This document shows, piece by piece, positions 35,468 to 44,785 of a stretch of DNA of 64,000 nucleotides. Made by a program: the position numbers and the translations under genes. The notes beneath the pieces were generated by a model. That model did no database searches, was not told the DNA's origin, and worked only from the letters and a program-made list of their open reading frames with translations. Source of the DNA: SYIM01 sp041182885. Lineage in GTDB: Bacteria; Pseudomonadota; Gammaproteobacteria; Burkholderiales; Burkholderiaceae_E. The number at the start of each line of letters is the position of its first letter. Position 1 is the stretch's first letter. The stretch is taken from the NCBI GenBank assembly GCA_049423065.1, contig JBMSQB010000007.1, forward strand, positions 1 through 64,000. Reading direction: 5' to 3'.

Positions 35468-36004
35468 TCAGCTTCGCGCAAAGCGCGAGCCGAAGCTTTT
35501 CCGGTATTTGGCCACCTTGGGTGCCACCACCATCCTGCAATAGCCCTGCCAGGGATTGCGCTCGAAATAACGCTGGTGATAGGCCTCGGCCGGGAAGTAG
35601 TTCGAAAGCGGCGTGACTTCCGTGACGATGGGGTCATCAAACACGCGGTTGCGTGTGAGTGTGTCGATCACGGCCTGCGCATCGGCTCGCTGACCCTCAT
35701 CCATCGTGAAAATCGCCGACCGGTATTGCGGCCCCACATCATTGCCCTGCTGGTTGGGCGTGGTCGGGTCGTGAATCACAAAGAAGATTTCAAGCAGCTC
35801 GCGAAAGCTGATCTGGGCATCGTCGAATTCGATTCGAACCACTTCGGCATGACCGGTGTTGCCGTCGCAGATCTGCTCATAGGTCGGCGACTGAACATGG
35901 CCTCCACAGTAGCCCGACTCGACCGCCGTGACGCCCTTCACCTCGAGGAAAACCGCCTCGGTACACCAGAAACAGCCCCCGCCAAACACCGCCTGTCGCA
36001 TCAT
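35468..36004 (-). CDS. msrA: Peptide-methionine (S)-S-oxide reductase MsrA
   Basis: This 178-residue enzyme repairs oxidised methionine. The catalytic GGGCFWCTEAVF is at the N-terminus, followed by GVTAVESGYCGG, YEQICDGNTGHAEVVRIEFD and HDPTTPNQQGNDVGPQYRS. The sequence starts immediately before the catalytic motif, so the cytosolic form is made; two adjacent ATGs (36004 and 36001) are equally possible. It is 10 bases after the flavoprotein gene. Confidence 0.95.
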   Translation of the reverse strand: MMRQAVFGGGCFWCTEAVFLEVKGVTAVESGYCGGHVQSPTYEQICDGNTGHAEVVRIEFDDAQISFRELLEIFFVIHDPTTPNQQGNDVGPQYRSAIFTMDEGQRADAQAVIDTLTRNRVFDDPIVTEVTPLSNYFPAEAYHQRYFERNPWQGYCRMVVAPKVAKYRKSFGSRFARS

Positions 36005-36014
36005 TTTGTTTGCC

Positions 36015-38408
36015 TCACCTGGCCTGCGCGCCGCGCGCGCGCCTGGCATCCGGCCGGCCACGCGCGAGCGTGCTGTGCAGCTGGCTTGCGCCAGTGTGGT
36101 ATTGAAGCGGCCACGACACGCCGCGGTAATCCTGCTCGGCTGCAGCACGCAGTGTGAAATACGGATCGGCAAGATGCGGCCGGGCGAGCGCCACCAGATC
36201 GGCGCGCCCCGACAAGAGCAGCGTGTTCACCTGATCGCCCGAGGTGATCGCGCCGACCGCCATGGTGGGCATGCCCACTTCCAGACGGATCTGCTCGGAG
36301 AAGCCCGCCTGATACATGCGGCCATAGACCGGGCGCGCAGCCGGATCGGTCTGGCCGGTGGACACATCCATCAGATCGCAACCTGCCGATTTGAGTGCGC
36401 GCGCCACCTGAACCGAATCGGCAGCGGTCTGGCCGCCCTCGATCCAGTCGGTTGCAGAGATGCGAACGCTGATCGGGCGCTCGCGCGGCCAGGCGGCGCG
36501 AACCGCCTCGAACACCTCGAGCGGAAACCGCATGCGGTTCCTGAGCGAGCCACCGTAGCGATCGGTCCGGCGATTGGTAATCGGCGAGAGAAAACTTGCA
36601 AGCAGGTAGCCGTGCGCCATGTGCACTTCGATCATGTCGAAGTCGGTCTCGACCGTGAGCGTCGTGGCGCGCACAAACTGCGCGATCACTTCGTCCATAT
36701 CGGCACGATTCATTTCGCGCGGCACCTGATTCACGCCGTCGCGGTAGGGAATCGGCGAGGGCGCAATGAGCGGCCAGTTGCGGTGGGTGTCGGCAAGCGG
36801 CATGTCCATCGCTTCCCAGCCCACCTGGGTGGAGCCCTTCCTGCCCGCGTGACCCAGCTGCATGCAGAGCTTCGATGCCGTGTTCGCATGCACGAAATCG
36901 GCGATGCGTCTGAAGCCCTGTGCCTGCTCGCGGTTCCAGAGCCCGGTGCACCCGGGCGTGATGCGGCCCTCGGGCGACACGCAGGTCATTTCAACAAACA
37001 CCAGGCCGGCGCCTCCTTGAGCGCGCGAACCGTAGTGAACCAGATGCCAGTCGTTGGGCACGCCGTCGACGGCCGAGTACTGCGCCATGGGCGACACCAC
37101 CACCCGGTTGGGCAGCCACAGATCACGCAACCGGAATGGCGCGAACATGGGCGGCGCGTCGAGCCATGCGGGCGCGTCGGTGCGCTTGCCCGTCACCGGG
37201 TCGGTGCCGGTCTGGGGAATGCGCAGGCGCTTGGCCTCGTTGCGATTCCACCAGCGGGTGGCATCGGCCACCAGCGCGGCGTCGCGCATTTTGAGGTTGT
37301 CGTAGGTGATTTGTTTGCTTCGCGTGAGAAGCGATACGTTGAACTGCACCGGATCCATCTTCCAGAACCGTGCCACGTTCTCGAAGAACACCAGCGACAC
37401 ATTGGCCGAGTGCTGGATGCGGCTTGCCTCCTGGCTGCGCACTTCCTGGTAGGCGGCCAGCGCGTTGTCGATCGCCTGCGGCGTGGCCACTGTCGCACCC
37501 GCACCGAATTTCGACAACAGCGCCCCGTGCAGCGTAATGGCGTCTTCCAGCGCGAGCTTGGTGCCCGAGCCAATCGAGAAATGCGCAGTGTGGGCAGCGT
37601 CGCCCAGCAGCACAAAGGGAATCCCGTTCAGCCGATTCCACCAGGTGCGGCAGTTGATGGTGGGAAACTGCCGCCAGTGCGAGCGGTTGGAGAGCAGGCG
37701 CGCACCCTTCAGATCATCGGCGAACACTTTTTCAACCAGCGCCACCGTTGCGGCCTCATCGGTGATGCTGAGCCCCGAGGCGAGCCAGGCGGCATCGGTG
37801 GTTTCAATCACGATGGTGGATTCACCCTCGGTGTACTGATAGGCGTGCATCGCCCAGACGCCGCCCGCATGCTCGCGAAAGCTGTAATAGAACCCTGGCA
37901 GATTCATCTTCGCGCCCAGCCAGACGAAACGATTGGTGCGCTGGTCAACCATTGGCCCGAATGCATCGCGCCAGCCCTCGCGAATGGCGCTGTTGATGCC
38001 GTCAGCTGCGAGCACCAGGTCGGCGCCGCGATGTGACTCGAGCCCTTCATCGTCAGTTTGATAGCGAACGGGAATGCCCAGCTGCGCGGCGCGCCGCTGC
38101 AGGATCTCGAGGAGCGTGAGACGGCGGATGCCTGAAAAGCCGTGGCCCGACGACTTCATCACCCGGCCCTGGTACTGCACGAAGATGTCGTCCCAATAGG
38201 CGAAGTTGGCCGCGATGTCGGCATGGCTCTCCGGATCCGCCGCACGCAGGTTGCCCAGCGTTTCGTCCGACAGCACGATGCCAAAACCGAAGGTGTCGTC
38301 GGCACGATTCCGCTCCACCACCTCGATCTGCGCGTCGGAGAACGATTTCTTAAGCAGGATTGCCGAATAGAGCCCGGCGGGGCCGCCGCCAATCACGTCA
38401 ATTCGCAT
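36015..38408 (-). CDS. Two-domain flavoprotein: FAD monooxygenase fused to an Old Yellow Enzyme-type reductase (2-aminobenzoyl-CoA / salicylyl-CoA hydroxylase type)
   Basis: This 797-residue protein opens with the FAD-binding motif IDVIGGGPAGLYSAILLKK and has the second FAD motif in VLLGDAAHTAHFSIGSGTK, both within an N-terminal hydroxylase domain (about 1-375). From about residue 420 a complete FMN-binding NADH:flavin oxidoreductase domain follows (RVVVSPMAQYSA, LCMQLGHAGRKGS, HMAHGYLLASFLSPITNRR, RYGGSLRNRMRFPLEV). This architecture is known from 2-aminobenzoyl-CoA monooxygenase/reductase of Azoarcus and bifunctional salicylyl-CoA 5-hydroxylases. It points to degradation of an aromatic CoA thioester; the exact substrate is inferred. 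It shares a promoter region with ridA. Confidence 0.88.
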   Translation of the reverse strand: MRIDVIGGGPAGLYSAILLKKSFSDAQIEVVERNRADDTFGFGIVLSDETLGNLRAADPESHADIAANFAYWDDIFVQYQGRVMKSSGHGFSGIRRLTLLEILQRRAAQLGIPVRYQTDDEGLESHRGADLVLAADGINSAIREGWRDAFGPMVDQRTNRFVWLGAKMNLPGFYYSFREHAGGVWAMHAYQYTEGESTIVIETTDAAWLASGLSITDEAATVALVEKVFADDLKGARLLSNRSHWRQFPTINCRTWWNRLNGIPFVLLGDAAHTAHFSIGSGTKLALEDAITLHGALLSKFGAGATVATPQAIDNALAAYQEVRSQEASRIQHSANVSLVFFENVARFWKMDPVQFNVSLLTRSKQITYDNLKMRDAALVADATRWWNRNEAKRLRIPQTGTDPVTGKRTDAPAWLDAPPMFAPFRLRDLWLPNRVVVSPMAQYSAVDGVPNDWHLVHYGSRAQGGAGLVFVEMTCVSPEGRITPGCTGLWNREQAQGFRRIADFVHANTASKLCMQLGHAGRKGSTQVGWEAMDMPLADTHRNWPLIAPSPIPYRDGVNQVPREMNRADMDEVIAQFVRATTLTVETDFDMIEVHMAHGYLLASFLSPITNRRTDRYGGSLRNRMRFPLEVFEAVRAAWPRERPISVRISATDWIEGGQTAADSVQVARALKSAGCDLMDVSTGQTDPAARPVYGRMYQAGFSEQIRLEVGMPTMAVGAITSGDQVNTLLLSGRADLVALARPHLADPYFTLRAAAEQDYRGVSWPLQYHTGASQLHSTLARGRPDARRARGAQAR

Positions 38409-38470
38409 GGATGTCCTCGGGTCGGGAGCTGGCCGCGGGGCAGTCAGGGCCGGGGCGCGGCGGTTCCGGC

Positions 38471-38520
38471 TTGTCCGGAATTTGCTTTAAGTCTAAAGTA
38501 TTTCGTCTGATCCCGGTCAA
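38471..38520. promoter_or_regulatory. Divergent promoters overlapping a MarR-like palindromic operator
   Basis: Plus strand toward ridA: TTGTCC (38471-38476), 17-base spacer, TAAAGT (38494-38499). Minus strand toward the flavoprotein: TTGACC (38520-38515), 17-base spacer, TTTAGA (38497-38492). Both -10 boxes lie inside the partial palindrome CTTTAAGTCTAAAG at 38485-38498, where a dimeric repressor could block both directions. No regulator gene is adjacent. Confidence 0.5.
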
Positions 38521-38560
38521 ATTCCCATCACTCTCACGCGCTTTGCGCCCGAGGCTTTCG

Positions 38561-38971
38561 ATGCAGATTCTTCAACCGCCCGACTGGGCGCGTCCGCGCG
38601 GCTATTCAAACGGAATCGCCGCGCGCGGCACGCTGGTCTCCATCGCCGGCCAGATCGGCTGGGATGCGCAGTGCCGCTTTGCGGACGGCGGCTTTGTCGG
38701 CCAGTGCCGGCAGGCCATCGCCAACATCCTGGAGGTGCTCGCGCAGGCGGGCGGACGCCCCGAGCACATCGTTCGCATGACCTGGTATGTCACCGACAAG
38801 GCGGAATACCTGGCTGCCGGCAAGGCGCTGGGCGATGCCTACAAATCGCTCATGCGGACCCCAGACGGGCGGGTGCATTACCCCGTCATGACTGCGGTGC
38901 AGGTGGTGGCACTGATCGAAGACCTGGCCAAGGTCGAGATCGAAGCCACTGCAGTGATCCCGGATGCCTGA
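38561..38971 (+). CDS. RidA/YjgF family enamine/imine deaminase
   Basis: This 136-residue protein has the family ends LVSIAGQIGWDAQCRF and ALIEDLAKVEIEATAVIP, with HIVRMTWYVTDKAEYLA in between. RidA proteins hydrolyse reactive enamines or imines; ones in catabolic operons act on pathway intermediates. Located between the two-domain flavoprotein and glutaryl-CoA dehydrogenase, it may handle an enamine formed from an aminobenzoyl-CoA, which is inference. The ATG at 38561 is the only reasonable start. Confidence 0.9.
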   Translation: MQILQPPDWARPRGYSNGIAARGTLVSIAGQIGWDAQCRFADGGFVGQCRQAIANILEVLAQAGGRPEHIVRMTWYVTDKAEYLAAGKALGDAYKSLMRTPDGRVHYPVMTAVQVVALIEDLAKVEIEATAVIPDA

Positions 38972-39020
38972 CGGGCTCTTTGCCCGCAACGATAGAATCG
39001 CGCCTTTCCAAGGAGTTCCG

Positions 39021-40217
39021 ATGTCCAGCGCCAAGGCCCAGTTCAACTGGCAGGATCCGTTCCTGCTCGACGCCCAACTCACCGACGACGAGCGCATGGT
39101 TCGCGAGGCGGCGAGCGCCTATTGCCAGGAACGGCTCGCGCCAAGGGTGGTGGAGGCTTTCCGCGCCGAGTCCACCGACCCCGAGATCTTTCGCGAGATG
39201 GGCCAAATCGGACTGCTGGGTCCCACCATCCCGGCCGAATATGGCGGCCCGGGGCTGAACTACGTGGCCTACGGCCTGATCGCCCGCGAGGTCGAGCGGG
39301 TGGATTCGGGCTACCGCTCCATGATGAGCGTGCAGAGCTCGCTCGTGATGCTGCCCATCTACGAGTTTGGCACCGAGGCGCAGCGGAAGCGCTATCTGCC
39401 CAAGCTCGCCACCGGCGAATACATCGGCTGCTTCGGTCTCACCGAACCCAATCACGGATCGGATCCGGGCTCGATGGAAACCCGCGCGCGCGCTGTGCCC
39501 GGTGGCTATGAGCTCACCGGCAGCAAGATGTGGATCTCCAACAGCCCGTTCGCCGACGTGTTCGTGGTGTGGGCAAAGTGCCAGGGCGGCGACTTCGATG
39601 GCCGCATCAAGGGATTCATCCTCGAGAAAGGCATGAAGGGACTGTCCGCGCCCAAGATCAAGGGCAAGGTGGGCCTGCGCGCATCGATCACCGGTGAAAT
39701 CGTGATGGACCGTGTCGCGGTGGATGAGTCGGCGCTGCTCCCCGGTGTCGAGGGCCTGCGTGGTCCGTTCACCTGCCTCAACAGCGCGCGCTACGGCATT
39801 GCCTGGGGGGCGCTCGGCGCAGCCGAAGACTGCTGGGTGCGCGCCCGTCAATACGTGCTCGACCGCAAGCAGTTCGGCCGGCCGCTCGCAGCCAATCAGC
39901 TGATCCAGAAAAAGCTCGCCGACATGCAGACCGAGATCGCGCTCGGCCTTCAGGGCTGCCTGCGGCTGGGCCGCATGAAGGAGGAAGGCAGCGCGTCGGT
40001 GGAAATCACCTCCATTCTCAAACGCAACTCCTGCGGCAAGGCGCTCGACGTCGCCCGCATGGCGCGCGACATGATGGGCGGCAACGGCATCAGCGATGAA
40101 TTCGGCGTCGCGCGCCATCTGGTGAACCTCGAGGTGGTGAACACCTACGAGGGCACGCACGACATCCACGCCCTCATTCTCGGCCGCGCTCAAACCGGTA
40201 TTCAGGCGTTCTTCTGA
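39021..40217 (+). CDS. gcdH: Glutaryl-CoA dehydrogenase
   Basis: This 398-residue FAD enzyme of the acyl-CoA dehydrogenase family oxidises and decarboxylates glutaryl-CoA to crotonyl-CoA. Blocks include CFGLTEPNHGSDPGSMETRA, GSKMWISNSPFADVFVVWAK and, near the C-terminus, NTYEGTHDIHALILGRAQTG with the catalytic glutamate; the pattern matches GcdH rather than short-chain dehydrogenases. The ATG at 39021 has AAGGAG 6 bases upstream. It lies 49 bases after ridA in the same direction. Confidence 0.93.
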   Translation: MSSAKAQFNWQDPFLLDAQLTDDERMVREAASAYCQERLAPRVVEAFRAESTDPEIFREMGQIGLLGPTIPAEYGGPGLNYVAYGLIAREVERVDSGYRSMMSVQSSLVMLPIYEFGTEAQRKRYLPKLATGEYIGCFGLTEPNHGSDPGSMETRARAVPGGYELTGSKMWISNSPFADVFVVWAKCQGGDFDGRIKGFILEKGMKGLSAPKIKGKVGLRASITGEIVMDRVAVDESALLPGVEGLRGPFTCLNSARYGIAWGALGAAEDCWVRARQYVLDRKQFGRPLAANQLIQKKLADMQTEIALGLQGCLRLGRMKEEGSASVEITSILKRNSCGKALDVARMARDMMGGNGISDEFGVARHLVNLEVVNTYEGTHDIHALILGRAQTGIQAFF

Positions 40218-40253
40218 GCCCGGGCGTGCCGGACCAGGCGGCGCGCCCCGATC

Positions 40254-41726
40254 ATGACTGAGCGCGCATCATCCAGCCCCCGGGCCGAGCTGGATGACGC
40301 GCAGATCCATCGCATCATCGGCGGGCTGGCAGTTGCCATGTTTCTGGCGGCACTCGACCAGACCCTGGTCGCGGTCGCCCTGCTTTCGATCGGCCGTGAC
40401 CTGGGTGACCTTGATCTGATGCCCTGGGTGATTGCCGCTTACCTGGTCGCGGCCACCATCTCGGCCCCCATCTTCGGCAAACTCTCTGATCTGCATGGCC
40501 GCTGGCCGATGCTTGCGGTGGCGCTTGCCACCGGCATCGGCGCCTCGCTCATCTGCGCGCTCAGCCCTTCAATGCCCATGCTGATCGCGGCACGGATCCT
40601 GCAGGGCATCGGTGGCGGTTCGGTCATTGCGCTGGTTCAGACGGTGGTCGCCGACATCGCCCCCGGCGCGCGTCGCGGGCGCTATCAGGGCTGGTTCTCG
40701 GGCGTGTACGCGGCCGCCTCGGTGATGGGGCCCGTGCTGGGGGGCTTGATCGCCGAATACATCGGCTGGCGCGGCATTTTTCTCATCAATCTTCCCACTG
40801 GCGTGATCGCCTTCGTGCTGGCCCGACGAGCGCTCGCGGGGCTGCCGCGGACCGCCCGCAAGCGGCCGATCGACTACGCGGGAGCCGTGCTGCTCGCGGG
40901 CGGACTGTCCACGCTCATGATCGCGCTGACCCGTCTCGGTCAGGGCGTGTCCTGGATCGCTCCATCCACCCTTCTGCTGGCCGCAGCCGGCGTGTTGCTC
41001 CTGGTGCTCTGCGCCTGGCGCGAGCATCATGCGCCGGAGCCGCTGCTTCCCCCCGTCCTGTTCACCGATCCGGTGCTGGTCCGCTGCTACAGCCTCTTCG
41101 GTCTCGCGTTTTTCACTCTCATGGGACTGTCGGTCCTGCTGCCGCTCTGGATGCAATCCGCCTCCGGACTCGGTCTGGACCGGATTGCGATCCTGCTGCT
41201 GCCGTTCACGCTGTCCTCGCCACTCGCTGCCTTTCTTGCAGGCAGGCGCATTTCGCGCGGCGGACGCATGCGAACACAGCGCCTGGCGGGCAGTTGGGTG
41301 ACCGCTGCAGGACTCGCGCTGCTCACGATCGCCACGCCCGACGCACTCGTCTGGTTTGTGCTGGGGACAGTCGTGTGCGGTCTGGGCATGGGCATGGTGA
41401 TGCCGGCCACGCTGATGACCGTGCAGTCGCGCGTGAGCGCTGATCGGATGGGGATTGCCACCGCATCGGCGGGGTTGTTCCGTTCGCTGGGCGGGGCCCT
41501 GGGCGTTGCGCTCCTGAGCGCAGTGCTTTTCGGCCTCGCCGCCGACGATGGCCCAGACCGTACGGGCGGTGCGGCGGCACTGCGTGCCGCCCTGACCTCG
41601 GGTGCAGACGCCTCGGCCCTGCAGCCGGCCTTTCAACTTACTTTCGTGGTGGCCACCGCGGTGTCCCTGATTGCCCTTCTGATCGCCTGGACGATTCCCG
41701 CACAGGACGGCCGGCCCGAGGGTTGA
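40254..41726 (+). CDS. MFS transporter, DHA2 (14-helix, EmrB/QacA) family
   Basis: This 490-residue inner-membrane protein has about 14 hydrophobic segments. LAALDQTLVAVALLSIGRDL matches the first-helix motif of DHA2 exporters (D-x-T), GKLSDLHGRWP is motif A, and the GVYAAASVMGPVLGGLIAEY stretch is the antiporter motif C. It probably exports a toxic compound using the proton gradient. The start at 40254 has no clear ribosome site and follows gcdH by 36 bases. Confidence 0.9.
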   Translation: MTERASSSPRAELDDAQIHRIIGGLAVAMFLAALDQTLVAVALLSIGRDLGDLDLMPWVIAAYLVAATISAPIFGKLSDLHGRWPMLAVALATGIGASLICALSPSMPMLIAARILQGIGGGSVIALVQTVVADIAPGARRGRYQGWFSGVYAAASVMGPVLGGLIAEYIGWRGIFLINLPTGVIAFVLARRALAGLPRTARKRPIDYAGAVLLAGGLSTLMIALTRLGQGVSWIAPSTLLLAAAGVLLLVLCAWREHHAPEPLLPPVLFTDPVLVRCYSLFGLAFFTLMGLSVLLPLWMQSASGLGLDRIAILLLPFTLSSPLAAFLAGRRISRGGRMRTQRLAGSWVTAAGLALLTIATPDALVWFVLGTVVCGLGMGMVMPATLMTVQSRVSADRMGIATASAGLFRSLGGALGVALLSAVLFGLAADDGPDRTGGAAALRAALTSGADASALQPAFQLTFVVATAVSLIALLIAWTIPAQDGRPEG

Positions 41727-41763
41727 GCGACGCGGGCGCGCGTCTCTCAATCGACGCGGTCGT

Positions 41764-42612
41764 TCACGCAAACGCCTCGCCCATCCGCACCGGTCGGCCA
41801 GTTTCCCATCCTGGCCACAAGCCTGCGGCTGCTCGGGGCACCAGCATGATGACCGTTGAGCCCAACAGGAAACGACCCATCTCCTCGCCCTGCCTGAGGC
41901 TCACCGGCGTATCGGTGTAGTCCCAGCGTCGGATCGTGCCCGGGCGCGGGGGATTGACCACCCCGTGCCAGACAGTGGCCATGCTGCCCACGATGGTGGC
42001 GCCTACCAGCACCATGACAAAAGGCATGGCGTGAGCACCCTCGAATTCGCAGACCACGCGTTCATTGCGCGCAAAGAGCCCGGGGATACCGCGTGCAGTC
42101 ACCGGATTGACCGAATAGAGCGCACCGGGCACATGCCGCATGGACAGCAGTCTGCCATCGGCGGGCATGTGGATCCGGTGGTAGTCACGCGGGCTGAGGT
42201 AGAGCGTTGCGAACGCACCATCTGAGAAGGCGCGCGCGAGCACCTCGTCACCACCCAACAACCCGGTGACGGTGTAGGCATGGCCCTTCGCCTGCACCAG
42301 AGACCCGTTGCGGATCGGACCACACTGGCTCACCGCGCCATCCACCGGACAGATCCAGGACGAGCGCGCAAGCGGCCGCACATCGTCGCGAAGCGGTCGC
42401 GTAAAAAATGCGTTGAAGCTCGGGTAGGCTGAAGGCTCGGGGGCCGCCGCCTCGGCCATGTCGACCTGGTACCGGGCAATGAACCGCCGAATGGCAAATT
42501 GCGTAAGCGCCCCGGCTTCACGCGCGGCGAGCCAGCCCATCGCCTGGGTGAGCGCCTGCTTGGGGAGCAGACGCTGCATCAGCAGAAACAGCCGGTCGGC
42601 GGTATCAGACAT
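41764..42612 (-). CDS. psd: Phosphatidylserine decarboxylase proenzyme
   Basis: This 282-residue protein makes phosphatidylethanolamine. The self-cleavage motif LGST (in GRFLLGSTVI, about residue 250), where the serine becomes the pyruvoyl group, is intact, as are YPSFNAFFTRPLRD and the YLSPRDYHRIHMPADG block. Length matches the E. coli-type enzyme. It overlaps the upstream MaoC-like gene by 8 bases, so the two are probably co-translated. Confidence 0.95.
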   Translation of the reverse strand: MSDTADRLFLLMQRLLPKQALTQAMGWLAAREAGALTQFAIRRFIARYQVDMAEAAAPEPSAYPSFNAFFTRPLRDDVRPLARSSWICPVDGAVSQCGPIRNGSLVQAKGHAYTVTGLLGGDEVLARAFSDGAFATLYLSPRDYHRIHMPADGRLLSMRHVPGALYSVNPVTARGIPGLFARNERVVCEFEGAHAMPFVMVLVGATIVGSMATVWHGVVNPPRPGTIRRWDYTDTPVSLRQGEEMGRFLLGSTVIMLVPRAAAGLWPGWETGRPVRMGEAFA

Positions 42613-43060
42613 AGCGGCGACTGATGGTCTCGGCCACGCACACCGGCTTGTCCGAGCCCTTGCGCTCGATGGTGGCCTCCATGGTCACCTGCATGCCCTG
42701 ACCCGCCACGTCCTCGATGCCCACCAGACGAAACCGCGCCCGAAGCTCGCTGCCGACCGGAACAGGCGAGGTGAAGCGAACACGATTGAGGCCGTAGTTG
42801 ACACTCATGCGCACATCGTCGAATCGCAACGCATCCTGGATGAAAAGCGGCAGCATGGAAAGCGTGAGAAACCCGTGCGCGATGGTGGCGCCGAACGGAC
42901 CGGATGCAGCCCGGTCGGGGTCGACGTGAATCCATTGATGGTCGCCCGTGGCGTCGGCAAACTGATTGATGCGCGGCTGGTCCACCACGAACCAGTTGCT
43001 CACGGCAAGCTCTTCACCAACCATCGACTTGAGGTCACCGAGACGGGAAATGATTCGCAT
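42605..43060 (-). CDS. MaoC-like hot-dog-fold dehydratase (R-specific enoyl-CoA hydratase type)
   Basis: This 151-residue protein has the hydratase motif QPRINQFADATGDHQWIHVD with the catalytic Asp and His, and FGATIAHGFLTLSMLP. Such proteins hydrate enoyl-CoA to (R)-3-hydroxyacyl-CoA. The ATG at 43060 is preferred (GGTGGA upstream); a GTG four codons earlier is possible. It lies divergent from the nicotinate phosphoribosyltransferase gene. Confidence 0.9.
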   Translation of the reverse strand: MRIISRLGDLKSMVGEELAVSNWFVVDQPRINQFADATGDHQWIHVDPDRAASGPFGATIAHGFLTLSMLPLFIQDALRFDDVRMSVNYGLNRVRFTSPVPVGSELRARFRLVGIEDVAGQGMQVTMEATIERKGSDKPVCVAETISRRYV

Positions 43061-43231
43061 CGAAGGTTCCACCCTGGACGATTAAAGCAGCATTATCGCG
43101 CGATGCGCACACCGTCTGCGCGCGATCAAGCCGAGCGAGCAGCGATTGCCGCCATTCGAACGGTATCTGCTTCCGATCAAGACGTGCGGCCACCCAGCAG
43201 GTGCAATCGCGCTTTCAGCCGAAGCCGATCC

Positions 43232-44785
43232 ATGAATGCACCCGATACGCTCGCCCGCCCTGTTTCCGACGCTGCGCACAGCGCGCTCCTCGCCGACCTT
43301 TACCAGTTCACGATGCTGCAGGCTTATCACGCTGCTGGCATGCATGGGCAGGCGAGCTTCGAGCTGTTCTGCCGCAGGCTCCCGTCGCGGCGGGGCTTCA
43401 TGATGGCGGCGGGTCTGGAGCCTGCCCTCGAATGGCTCGAGGCACTGCACTTTCAATCGCATGAGCTTGACTGGCTCGGCAGCACGGGCCGGTTCAGCCC
43501 CGAGCTGATCGCGATGCTTCGAGACTGGCGATTCACCGGTGAGGTCAGCGCAGTTCCGGAAGGCACCATTGTCTTCCCCGGTGAACCCATCCTTCGCGTG
43601 ACGGCACCGATCGGCGAGGCGCAGCTCGTCGAGAGCCGGATCCTGAACATGATTCATGCGCACAGCCTGATCGCAACCAAAGCGGCGCGCTGTGTCATGG
43701 TCGCCGGCGGCGTTTCACTGATCGAGTTCGGCATGCGTCGCGCACATGGCGCGGATGCCGCAATGATCGCCGCCCGCGCCTCGGTGATCGCCGGGTTCGA
43801 GGGCACCGCCAATGTGCTCGCAGGCATGTGCGACGGGCTTCCGCTTGCAGGCACGATGGCGCATTCGTTTGTACTTGCACACGAGGCCGAGGCAATCGCC
43901 TTCGAGCATTTCGGGCACGCCAATCCCGGCCACACTGCATTCGTGATCGACACCTATGACACCGAACAGGGGGCCCATCGCGCGGTCGCCGCAGCGCACG
44001 AGCTCGCACGCCACGGGATCGCCCTGCGGGCGGTGCGAATCGACAGCGGCGATCTGGCGCGACACAGCCATCGGGTCCGGCGGATTCTGGATTCGGCGGG
44101 TCTCGATCAGGTGAAGATACTGGTGAGCGGCGATCTCGATGAATGGCGCGTGGCAGCCCTGCGCGCAGCACGGGCGCCGATTGACGCGTTCTGCGTGGGC
44201 ACGGCGCTCAGCACCTCATCCGATGCCCCCTCGCTCGACCTGGCCTACAAGCTGGTGGAATACGAGGGTCGGCTGTGCAGCAAGCGCTCGCCGGGCAAGG
44301 CCACCCTGCCTGGCCGCAAGCAGGTCTGGCGACGCTATGACGCGCAGGGGCGGATCGCATCCGATCTGATTGCGCTCGCCGACGAGCCCGCGCCTGCGGT
44401 CAGTGCTGGCGCAAGCGCGCTCACGGGCGGCCCGTATGCCGCACCAGGCGCGGCCACGCCGCTGCCCGGGATGGCCTGGCAGGCGCTGCTCTGGCCGGTC
44501 ATGCGAAACGGTCGCAGGCTGAGACCCGCGCCGTCCATCGAGGCCATCCGGCGTCATGCCGCAATGCAACTGAACGCCCTGCCCGCAGGCCTGCGCTCGC
44601 TTGGCGCGGTACATGCGCTATCGGTGAGTCTGTCGCCCAGCCTGAAGCAGGCGGCCCCGGGCATCAAGCTCAATCCGAAGACGGATGCGGCAGCCGATCA
44701 GCCCTGGAACCCGAGCCAACCGCTGCCCGCCCCAGGCGATCGTCGATCGCACGCCAGGCCTCGTCCGGGGGCGCAGACTCGATGA
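43232..44785 (+). CDS. pncB: Nicotinate phosphoribosyltransferase
   Basis: This 517-residue enzyme converts nicotinate to nicotinate mononucleotide in NAD salvage. The N-terminal block ALLADLYQFTMLQAYHAAGM, the FELFCRRLPSRRGFMMAAG stretch, FGMRRAHGADAAM and AVRIDSGDLARHS are diagnostic. The C-terminal ~50 residues are a low-complexity Pro/Arg tail that overlaps the convergent sua5 gene by 116 bases. Family members commonly end earlier, near residue 470. Confidence 0.93.
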   Translation: MNAPDTLARPVSDAAHSALLADLYQFTMLQAYHAAGMHGQASFELFCRRLPSRRGFMMAAGLEPALEWLEALHFQSHELDWLGSTGRFSPELIAMLRDWRFTGEVSAVPEGTIVFPGEPILRVTAPIGEAQLVESRILNMIHAHSLIATKAARCVMVAGGVSLIEFGMRRAHGADAAMIAARASVIAGFEGTANVLAGMCDGLPLAGTMAHSFVLAHEAEAIAFEHFGHANPGHTAFVIDTYDTEQGAHRAVAAAHELARHGIALRAVRIDSGDLARHSHRVRRILDSAGLDQVKILVSGDLDEWRVAALRAARAPIDAFCVGTALSTSSDAPSLDLAYKLVEYEGRLCSKRSPGKATLPGRKQVWRRYDAQGRIASDLIALADEPAPAVSAGASALTGGPYAAPGAATPLPGMAWQALLWPVMRNGRRLRPAPSIEAIRRHAAMQLNALPAGLRSLGAVHALSVSLSPSLKQAAPGIKLNPKTDAAADQPWNPSQPLPAPGDRRSHARPRPGAQTR

